A DNA stretch of 64,000 nucleotides from NCBI GenBank assembly GCA_937146765.1, contig CAKZRP010000030.1, positions 1-64,000 of the forward strand, written 5' to 3'. Made by a program: the position numbers and the translations under genes. Origin of the DNA: an uncultured Paracoccaceae bacterium (GTDB taxonomy: Bacteria; Pseudomonadota; Alphaproteobacteria; Rhodobacterales; Rhodobacteraceae). Below, piece after piece: positions 55,657-62,952 of this stretch. Every line of letters begins with the position of its first letter. Positions within the stretch are counted from its first letter, which is position 1. The notes under the pieces were generated by a model. That model did no database searches. It had not been told where the DNA came from and saw only the letters and a program-made list of their open reading frames with translations.

Positions 55657-56706
55657 ATGAGCGCTGGAACCATCCTCACCGTCATCCTGAATTTCCGCAC
55701 TCCGGAGATGACCCTGCGCGCCGCCCAGGCCGCACTGGTGGAGATGGCAGAGCTTCCCGGCGAGGTTCTGATCATCGACAACAACTCCGCTGACGGTTCT
55801 TACGAGGCGATCCTAAAAGCTGCGCGCGCGCGTGGCTGGCTCGACGGCGGACGGCTGCGGGTGGAGGCGTCACCGGTGAATGGCGGTTTTGGGGCCGGCA
55901 TGAACATCGGCCTTCGCGCCCGGCTGGGCGACGGCAGGGTGCCGGATTTCTTCTATCTCTTGAACTCCGACGCCTTTCCCGACCCCGGCTGCATCAAGGT
56001 CTTGCGCGATTTCCTGGTCGAGCATCCGGACGCCGGGCTTGCGGGTTCCTATGTTTATGGCGAAGACGGGGCGCCCCATTGCACCCTCTTCCGATTTCCC
56101 ACCATCGCCAGCGAATTTGAGGGCGGCGCCCGCACCGGCGTGATCTCGCGCTTGCTGTCCCATGCCATCGTGCCACTGGATATCCCCGCCACGCCGCAAC
56201 GGGTCGACTGGACCGCCGGCGCCAGCCTGATGATCCGGCGCGCGGTGATCGAGGCCGTAGGCGGGTTTGACGAGACGTTCTTTCTCTATTTCGAGGAAAC
56301 CGAGCTCTGCCACCGGGCGGCGCGGGCAGGCTGGAGCACCTACTATGTGCCACAAAGCACCGTGGTTCACATCGGTTCCGCCTCCACGGGCATGAAGAAC
56401 TGGACCCGAACACCTGTCTTCTGGCTCGACTCACGGCTCTATTACTTCACGCGTGTCCATGGCGTCGGTTACGCGCTGGCAGCCACGCTGGCCCGGCTCG
56501 CAGGTGGTGCGATCTATGGCTTGCGTCGTTTGACCTCCGGCAAACCCCGCGCCGATGCGCCGGGGTTCCACCGCGATCTGATCCGGCACCATCTGAAGAG
56601 CCTGATGGCCCGTCCGCGCGCGCCCAAACTCGCGCACCCCTTGCTGCCGCCATCCGCCCCCCTGTCCGCTCCCCTGTCCGCCCCCCTGTCGGAGGATTCC
56701 GAATGA
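55657..56706 (+). CDS. Glycosyltransferase family 2 protein (rhamnosyltransferase-like)
   Basis: This 349-residue GT2 protein resembles rhamnosyltransferase-like GT2s: VILNFRTPEMTLRA near the N-terminus, IIDNNSADGS (nucleotide binding), the DxD-like LLNSDAFPDPG and a C-terminal FFLYFEETELCHRAARAGW (the ED-rich acceptor/base segment). The C-terminal tail ends in three tandem SAPL units. It starts 3 nt after the PKS stop and overlaps the NRPS start by an ATGA, so it is embedded in the polyketide/NRPS operon and is likely to glycosylate its product. Confidence 0.88.
   Translation: MSAGTILTVILNFRTPEMTLRAAQAALVEMAELPGEVLIIDNNSADGSYEAILKAARARGWLDGGRLRVEASPVNGGFGAGMNIGLRARLGDGRVPDFFYLLNSDAFPDPGCIKVLRDFLVEHPDAGLAGSYVYGEDGAPHCTLFRFPTIASEFEGGARTGVISRLLSHAIVPLDIPATPQRVDWTAGASLMIRRAVIEAVGGFDETFFLYFEETELCHRAARAGWSTYYVPQSTVVHIGSASTGMKNWTRTPVFWLDSRLYYFTRVHGVGYALAATLARLAGGAIYGLRRLTSGKPRADAPGFHRDLIRHHLKSLMARPRAPKLAHPLLPPSAPLSAPLSAPLSEDSE
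56653..56688 (+). repeat. Three tandem 12-bp units encoding SAPL
   Basis: Three 12-bp units (TCCGCCCCCCTG, TCCGCTCCCCTG, TCCGCCCCCCTG) encode SAPLSAPLSAPL just before the stop of the GT2 gene. The unit is a multiple of three, so copy-number change would alter only tail length. Slippage in such a C-rich tract is plausible. Confidence 0.85.
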
Positions 56707-59700
56707 CTCCTTTCTCCGCCGTTGTCATCGGCAATGAATCCCTGCTGATCGGCTGTTCCGAGGCCCTTCTTGCCCGCGGCCACCGGATCAGCGGCGTGGT
56801 GTCGGAGGCCGAGGATATCCGGGCCTGGGCGAGAGACAGGGGATTGCCCCTCTGGGACAAGCCGGCGGAGGTCTCGGGCCCCTTCGACTGGCTTTTCTCG
56901 ATTGCCAACCTCAGAGTGTTGCCAGAGATAGTCCTCGCCCGCGCGACGAAAGGCGCGATCAACTTTCACGATGGACCGTTGCCAGAACGGGCCGGGCTGA
57001 ACACGCCGAACTGGGCGATCATTGAGGGGGCCGAAGAGCACGGCATCACCTGGCATCTGATCGAAGGCGGCGTGGATGAAGGGGACATCCTCGCCCAGCG
57101 CCGATTTGGTGTCTCCGAAGACGAGACTGCCTTCAGCCTCAACTCCAAATGCTATGGCGCGGCTCTGGACAGTTTTTCCGAGGTGATGGAGCAGCTGGAA
57201 AACGGCACCCTCGTCCGCCAACCGCAAGACCTGAGCCGACGGCGCTATCACGCGCGCGCCGATCGTCCTGCTGGCGGTGGGCTTCTGCGCTTCGACCGAC
57301 CCGCGCTTGAGCTCGCCCGGCTGCACCGCGGCCTTGATACGGGCGGGTACTGGAACCCGCTCTGCACCCCGAAACTGGACCTCGGCGGCATGGTGGCACT
57401 GGTTGGTTCCGCGACCGCAGTTGCGGGTGTCGGCAGGCCGGGTGAGGTGCTTGGCATTGAGGGGGACACACTTACGATCGCCTGCAGCGATGGCGCCATC
57501 CGCCTCGGTGGGCTCAGACCGCTTCTCGGTGACGGATTGGACCTTGCCGCGTGTGTCGCTGTTGGAACAGTCCTGCCCGACCTACACGAGGCTGCCGGTC
57601 AAGTTCTGGAGGCCGCCCTGAGCCGCGCGCAAAAGGGGGAGACATATTGGCGACAGGCGCTGGCTGCCATGCAGGTTCTGCCGCTGCCATTGGCCTGTCC
57701 CGCATCCAAGGATCAGATGCAGGAGATCCCCCTGCCTGAGGGGCTCTCCAACCCTGCCTTGGCGGCGGCCACCCTCGCCTGGGCCCTGCGCAGCACAGGC
57801 GAAACCGCGGGCTCTATCGCACTGACCCTGCCGGGACTGGATCCGGCTCCGCTGGGCCTGACATCCGCCTGGGTGCCATTTTCCGCAGAGGTGGAGTGCA
57901 GCTTTGGGGACCTGACGGATCACGCCGAAGAGACCCTCGCCAAGGCTGCGACATATGGCGGCTTTGCCAGCGATCTACCCGCCCGCGCACCGGAGATCCC
58001 CTCCTATCAGGAGCCGGTCATCGCCCTCTGCCTTGACGGGGCTGCGGCCCCCAGGAACGCGCAACTCATTCTGACCCGGACCGGCGCGACCCTGCGCCTC
58101 CATAGCCGCCACCTGCCGCAAGAGGCGCTGGCGTTGCTCGCCACCCGGCTGTCCTTTCTGCTTGGGAACATCGGCGTCCTCGGTAGAACCACTCTCTCGT
58201 CCTTGCCGCTCCTCCCAGAGAGCGAGCGCACCCTGATGCTCGACACCTGGAATGCAACCGCCGTCGACTTCCCGCGCGAGGAGACCATCCACGCAGCCTT
58301 CGAGGCACAGGTCGCCCGCACGCCCGAGGCCACAGCGCTGGTCTTCGAGGACCAGCAGCTCAGCTACAATGAGCTCAATGCCCGCGCCAATGCGCTTGCC
58401 CGCCATCTGCAGGCGCAAGGGGTGAAACCCGGCAGCCATGTCGGCGTCTACCTGCGCCGCTCGATGGATCTGGTGGTCGCCACCCTCGGCATCCTGAAGG
58501 CAGGCGGAGCCTATGTGCCGCTCGACCCCGCCTATCCCGCCGACCGCATCGCCCATTACGTCAGCGACAGTCAGGCCAGCGTCATCGTCACCCATGACAT
58601 GATGGCCGCCGACCTGCCGCCGAGTGACGCAGCAGTGCTCCGACTGGACCAGCTGGACCTGTCGGAGGGTTCTCCCATCGCAGGCGGCGCCAGCGGCGAA
58701 GACCTCGCCTATCTGATCTATACGTCCGGCTCCACCGGCCTGCCCAAAGGCGTGATGGTACGGCACCGCAATGTCGCCAATTTCTTCACCGGCATGGATG
58801 CCCGCATTCCCCACAATCCCGGCGACACCTGGCTGGCGGTCACCAGTCTTTCCTTCGACATCTCGGTGCTGGAGCTGTTCTGGACCCTGGCGCGCGGCTT
58901 CAAACTGGTGCTCTCAAGCGACGAAAGCCGCCTGCAACTGGCAAATGGCCCCATCGCCCTCAGCGACCGGCGGATCGACTTCAACCTCTATTACTGGGGC
59001 AATGACGACGGCGAGGGCGCGCAGAAATACGACCTGCTGCTCGAAGGCGCCAAATTTGCCGACGCCCATGGGTTCAATGCGGTCTGGACGCCCGAGCGCC
59101 ATTTCCACGCCTTTGGCGGCCCCTATCCCAACCCCTCGGTGACCGGCGCCGCGGTGGCGGCGGTGACGCGCAACATCGGCGTGCGGGCCGGCTCCTGCGT
59201 TGCGCCCCTTCACCACCCCGCCCGCATTGCCGAGGAATGGGCGGTGATCGACAATCTGACCGGTGGGCGGGCGGGCATCGGCTTTGCCTCTGGCTGGCAG
59301 CCCGACGATTTCATTCTGCGTCCTGAAAACACGCCCCCCGCCAACAAGCCCGCCCTGTTCGAGGCGCTGGAGACCGTCCGCAAGCTCTGGCGCGGCGAGG
59401 CGGTCGCCTTCCCGCGCCTTGATGGCGCATTGCACTCCGTGGTCACCCAGCCGCGCCCGGTCTCCAGGGAACTTGCCACCTGGGTCACCACCGCAGGCAA
59501 CCCCGAAACCTGGCGCGAGGCAGGCGGCCATGGCGCCAATGTACTGACCCACCTGTTGGGTCAGAGTGTCGAGGAAGTGGGGGAGAAGATCAAACTCTAC
59601 CACGCGGCCCTGCGCGAGGCGGGTCATGATCCGGCCGACTTCACCGTCACCTTGATGCTGCACACCTATCTGGCCGAAACCCGCGCCGCCGCCCGCGAGG

Positions 59701-61265
59701 TGGCGCGCGAGCCGATGAAGGATTACCTCCGCTCGGCTGCCGGTCTCATCAAGCAATACGCCTGGGCCTTTCCCGCCTTTAAACGTCCCAAGGGCGTGAC
59801 CAATCCCTTTGAAATGGACCTCGGCTCCCTCAGCGCCGAGGAGTTGGAAGCGATCCTCGATTTCGCCTTTGAACGCTACTTCGAGGAATCCGGCCTCTTT
59901 GGCACAATTGAGGATGCGCTGGCGCGCGTCGAGGAACTGAAACGCATCGGCGTGGACGAGGTCGCCTGTCTGATCGACTATGGTATCGCGCCCGCCACCG
60001 TCCTCGACGGCCTGCGCCCGCTGGCCGAGGTGCTGCGGCGGGCCAATCGCACCCCGGAGCTGGCAGCGGATGACTTCTCGCTCGCGGCCCAGATCGCGCG
60101 CCATGGGGTGACGCATCTGCAGTGCACGCCTTCGATGGCGCGGATGATCGCCTCGGACCCCGATGCCGGTCCGGTCCTGGCTCGCCTGCAGCATCTCCTG
60201 GTTGGCGGCGAGGCCCTGCCCGCCGATCTGGTGCGCATGCTGAAGGACCGCAGCCGCGCCACGCTGCACAATATGTACGGGCCGACCGAGACCACGATCT
60301 GGTCGACGGTGGAGCGGATCGAGACCCTGCCCATGGGGGTCGCCTCCGTCGGCACGCCCATCGCCAATACCTCTGTCTATGTCCTCGACCCGCAGGGGGC
60401 ACCGGTGCCCCTGGGCGCGGCTGGCGAACTGTGCATCGGTGGCGAGGGGGTGACGGCCGGCTATTGGCAACGGCCCGAGCTGACGGCGGAGCGCTTTCCC
60501 GCCGATCCTTTCCGACCGGGCACGCGGATGTACCGCACCGGCGATCTGGTGCGCTGGAGCCTGGACGGGCGGCTCGAATTCTTGGGGCGCACTGACCATC
60601 AGGTGAAGATCCGCGGTCAACGGATCGAACTGGGGGAGATCGAAGCGGCGCTGGCTGCGATCGAAGGTATCACCGCTGCCGTGGTGGTGCCGCGCAGGAT
60701 CGGCGCTGACGAGCGGCTGGTCGGCTATGTCACTGCCAGCTCTCCGGTCTCGGAGCCCGCCGTGAAGGCACAGCTGGCCCGCCATCTGGCCGACGTCATG
60801 GTGCCCGCTCATATCGTCACCCTCGACCGTTTTCCGCTGACCCCGAACAAGAAGATCGACCGCAAGGCGCTGCCCGACCCGCAGTCCGCGCGTGTGCCCG
60901 CGCCCGCCTGCGGAGCCTCCGCGCAGCCGCAACAGGGCACCGAGGCCCGTGTTGCCGCAATCTGGCAGGGTTTGCTCGGTCTCGGCCAGATCGGCACCGA
61001 GGACAATTTCTTCACCCTCGGCGGCCATTCCCTGCTGGCGGTGCAGGCGCATCGCGACATCAAGGCCGATCTCGGTATCGAGCGGCTGTCGATCACCGAC
61101 ATCTTCCGCTTCCCGACACTGTCAGCCTTGGCCCGTCACATAGATCAGATTGCCGGAGGCGGTCCCGCCGAGCCACCGCAGACTGCCGACAGCATCGGTG
61201 ACCGCGCCGAAACCATGTCGAAACGCCGGGCGATGCGGGCCAGCCGGAAGACCCGAAACGCATGA
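56703..61265 (+). CDS. NRPS-like protein: formyltransferase, C remnant, A domain split by luciferase-like monooxygenase, PCP
   Basis: This is a 1520-residue multidomain enzyme. Residues about 1-290 form a formyltransferase with Asn87, His89 and Asp125, spaced as in Met-tRNA formyltransferase (N106, H108, D144). About 300-500 looks like a C-terminal condensation-domain remnant (ETYWRQALAAM) with no HHxxxDG. The adenylation domain starts near 510 (LIYTSGSTGLPKG, about 671-683) and is interrupted after FDISVLELFW by a luciferase-like monooxygenase (about 738-1111; FNAVWTPERHFHAFGG, GIGFASGWQPDDF). It then resumes with MYGPTE, RTGDL and the core A10 lysine. PCP: Ser1443. This is the MupA/Atu3671 (TIGR04020) monooxygenase type. 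By-eye pocket code DILQLGMIWK suggests glycine. It overlaps the GT2 stop and the PPTase start. Confidence 0.93.
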   Translation: MTPFSAVVIGNESLLIGCSEALLARGHRISGVVSEAEDIRAWARDRGLPLWDKPAEVSGPFDWLFSIANLRVLPEIVLARATKGAINFHDGPLPERAGLNTPNWAIIEGAEEHGITWHLIEGGVDEGDILAQRRFGVSEDETAFSLNSKCYGAALDSFSEVMEQLENGTLVRQPQDLSRRRYHARADRPAGGGLLRFDRPALELARLHRGLDTGGYWNPLCTPKLDLGGMVALVGSATAVAGVGRPGEVLGIEGDTLTIACSDGAIRLGGLRPLLGDGLDLAACVAVGTVLPDLHEAAGQVLEAALSRAQKGETYWRQALAAMQVLPLPLACPASKDQMQEIPLPEGLSNPALAAATLAWALRSTGETAGSIALTLPGLDPAPLGLTSAWVPFSAEVECSFGDLTDHAEETLAKAATYGGFASDLPARAPEIPSYQEPVIALCLDGAAAPRNAQLILTRTGATLRLHSRHLPQEALALLATRLSFLLGNIGVLGRTTLSSLPLLPESERTLMLDTWNATAVDFPREETIHAAFEAQVARTPEATALVFEDQQLSYNELNARANALARHLQAQGVKPGSHVGVYLRRSMDLVVATLGILKAGGAYVPLDPAYPADRIAHYVSDSQASVIVTHDMMAADLPPSDAAVLRLDQLDLSEGSPIAGGASGEDLAYLIYTSGSTGLPKGVMVRHRNVANFFTGMDARIPHNPGDTWLAVTSLSFDISVLELFWTLARGFKLVLSSDESRLQLANGPIALSDRRIDFNLYYWGNDDGEGAQKYDLLLEGAKFADAHGFNAVWTPERHFHAFGGPYPNPSVTGAAVAAVTRNIGVRAGSCVAPLHHPARIAEEWAVIDNLTGGRAGIGFASGWQPDDFILRPENTPPANKPALFEALETVRKLWRGEAVAFPRLDGALHSVVTQPRPVSRELATWVTTAGNPETWREAGGHGANVLTHLLGQSVEEVGEKIKLYHAALREAGHDPADFTVTLMLHTYLAETRAAAREVAREPMKDYLRSAAGLIKQYAWAFPAFKRPKGVTNPFEMDLGSLSAEELEAILDFAFERYFEESGLFGTIEDALARVEELKRIGVDEVACLIDYGIAPATVLDGLRPLAEVLRRANRTPELAADDFSLAAQIARHGVTHLQCTPSMARMIASDPDAGPVLARLQHLLVGGEALPADLVRMLKDRSRATLHNMYGPTETTIWSTVERIETLPMGVASVGTPIANTSVYVLDPQGAPVPLGAAGELCIGGEGVTAGYWQRPELTAERFPADPFRPGTRMYRTGDLVRWSLDGRLEFLGRTDHQVKIRGQRIELGEIEAALAAIEGITAAVVVPRRIGADERLVGYVTASSPVSEPAVKAQLARHLADVMVPAHIVTLDRFPLTPNKKIDRKALPDPQSARVPAPACGASAQPQQGTEARVAAIWQGLLGLGQIGTEDNFFTLGGHSLLAVQAHRDIKADLGIERLSITDIFRFPTLSALARHIDQIAGGGPAEPPQTADSIGDRAETMSKRRAMRASRKTRNA

Positions 61266-61969
61266 ACGGACCGGAGGCAGACCCCGGTCTTCTGGAGGTG
61301 CGGCGGGCGCAGTTGCGGCCGCTGTTCTCGGCCAGTGTCGAGATTGGTCTTGCAGATCCTTTGGGCGCGCTGCCCGCTCCCTTTCCCGCCGAAGCCGCTT
61401 GTCTCTCGCCACAGGCCGTCGACAAGCGCCGCCGGGAATTTGCCGCCGGTCGCGCCGCAGCACATCAGGCGATGCGCGCGTCAGGACTGGTGCCCGCGCC
61501 GGTGCTGATCGGCCCGAAACGCGCGCCCCTCTGGCCCGCAGGGCTTGTCGGCAGCATCAGCCATACCCGCAGCATAGCCTGCGCCGCGCTGGCCCAGTGC
61601 GCCACCCATCTCGGCCTTGGTCTCGATGTGGAAGAAGACACCCCGCTCGAGCGATCGCTCTGGTCCGCCATCGCAACCCCCGAGGAGCGGACATGGCTTG
61701 AAGCGGCCCCAAATCCCGGTCAGCTTGGAAAGCTGCTGTTTTCCGCCAAGGAGGCTGCCTATAAGGCCCAGTATTGCCAATCCGGCCGCTACTTCGGTTT
61801 TGACGGGATGGACCTGCGGTTCGATATGGCGCTCGCCCGCTTCACCGCTCGGTTCACCGAAGATCAGCCCCCCTTTCGCAAGGGTGAGCCTCTCAAGGGT
61901 CGATTTGCCATCGGTGCCGGGGTAATCATCACTGCCGTCGAGATTCCGAACCACGAGCCCTGCGCATGA
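61262..61969 (+). CDS. Sfp/EntD-type 4'-phosphopantetheinyl transferase
   Basis: This 235-residue enzyme transfers phosphopantetheine from CoA to carrier-protein serines. The Mg-binding Asp/Glu pair is in GLGLDVEEDTP, and FSAKEAAYKAQY supplies the Glu/Lys of the second motif. SISHTRSIACAAL is the preceding family segment. It overlaps the NRPS stop and the next gene start by ATGA, so it is dedicated to activating the PKS ACP (Ser1819) and NRPS PCP (Ser1443). This is good evidence that both carriers are active. Confidence 0.93.
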   Translation: MNGPEADPGLLEVRRAQLRPLFSASVEIGLADPLGALPAPFPAEAACLSPQAVDKRRREFAAGRAAAHQAMRASGLVPAPVLIGPKRAPLWPAGLVGSISHTRSIACAALAQCATHLGLGLDVEEDTPLERSLWSAIATPEERTWLEAAPNPGQLGKLLFSAKEAAYKAQYCQSGRYFGFDGMDLRFDMALARFTARFTEDQPPFRKGEPLKGRFAIGAGVIITAVEIPNHEPCA

Positions 61970-62952
61970 GTGCCTTTTCCACCCCGATCCCCCGCCGCGC
62001 ACTGGCCGCTCTGCTCGCCGCGCTTGCCGCCGTGCCGGTGGCGCTGTTGGCGGGCCGGAGCCTGCGCCCTGTCTCCAGCCCGGTTGCGCCCCTTTCGGCG
62101 CCGGCCCGCGGCTTGCAGGTCTTTCACCTCGGTCACTCTCTGGTAGGCCCGGACATTCCCCATCTGCTGCGGCAGTTCGCCGGTCCGGATCACGTCTATC
62201 ACGTTCAGCGCGGTTCCGGCACGTCCTTGCGGACCCATTGGGAGCCCGCCGAGGCGATCCTCGATTTCGAACAGGCCAATCCGCCGGAGCTCTGGCGTGA
62301 GGCGCGTTTGGCCATCGGGTCAGGGGACTACGACGCGGTGATCCTGACCGAGATGGTCGAACTGCGCGATGCCATCAAGTATTTCGATGCCGCGCGCTAT
62401 TTTCACCATTGGGCCGAACTCGCCCGCCACGGCAGGCCGGAGGTGCGGCTTTACCTTTACGAAACCTGGCACCGGCTCGATGACCCTGAGGGATGGCTTG
62501 AGCGGATCGACAGAGACCTTGAGGGCCTTTGGCTTGGCCCACTCCTTGCCCGCGATGCGCGCCGGGCCCAGGGGCAGCCGGTCTACCTGATCCCGGGGGG
62601 CCAAGCCCTCGCCGCGGTCACCCGCGCCGCAGAATCCGGCGAAATCCCCGGTCTGACCACCCGCGAGGCGCTTTTTGCGCGAGATGACGCCGGCAGGGTC
62701 GATCCGATCCACCTGAGTGCCCTTGGTTCCTATGTCATTGCGCTGACCCATTACGCCGTGCTCTATCACCGGAGCCCCGAAGGTCTGCCACGGGAGGTTA
62801 CACTGGCGGATGGCACGCGCTTTGCCGCCCTGTCACGCGACGGGGCCACCGCCCTGCAACAAACGGTCTGGCGGGTGGTCACCACCCTGCCCCGCACGGG
62901 GCTTGCACCTGCGGCCGGATCTTCACCCCAAGGGAGATCGGACAACTCATGA
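61966..62952 (+). CDS. SGNH-hydrolase-like protein with N-terminal signal or anchor
   Basis: This 328-residue protein has a hydrophobic N-terminus (about 8-30), so it is probably exported or membrane-anchored. Block I reads VFHLGHSLVGPD (GHSL instead of the usual GDSL), and block V is DPIHLSALG (Asp and His of the triad). The remaining blocks are not obvious. The family often removes or adds acetyl groups on glycans; the substrate here is unknown. It overlaps both neighbours by ATGA and is a paralogue of the next gene. Confidence 0.8.
   Translation: MSAFSTPIPRRALAALLAALAAVPVALLAGRSLRPVSSPVAPLSAPARGLQVFHLGHSLVGPDIPHLLRQFAGPDHVYHVQRGSGTSLRTHWEPAEAILDFEQANPPELWREARLAIGSGDYDAVILTEMVELRDAIKYFDAARYFHHWAELARHGRPEVRLYLYETWHRLDDPEGWLERIDRDLEGLWLGPLLARDARRAQGQPVYLIPGGQALAAVTRAAESGEIPGLTTREALFARDDAGRVDPIHLSALGSYVIALTHYAVLYHRSPEGLPREVTLADGTRFAALSRDGATALQQTVWRVVTTLPRTGLAPAAGSSPQGRSDNS

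Noticed and set aside
58914..61052. 712-codon minus-strand open frame
   Set aside because: Antisense to the monooxygenase and adenylation parts of the NRPS-like gene, which are well supported.
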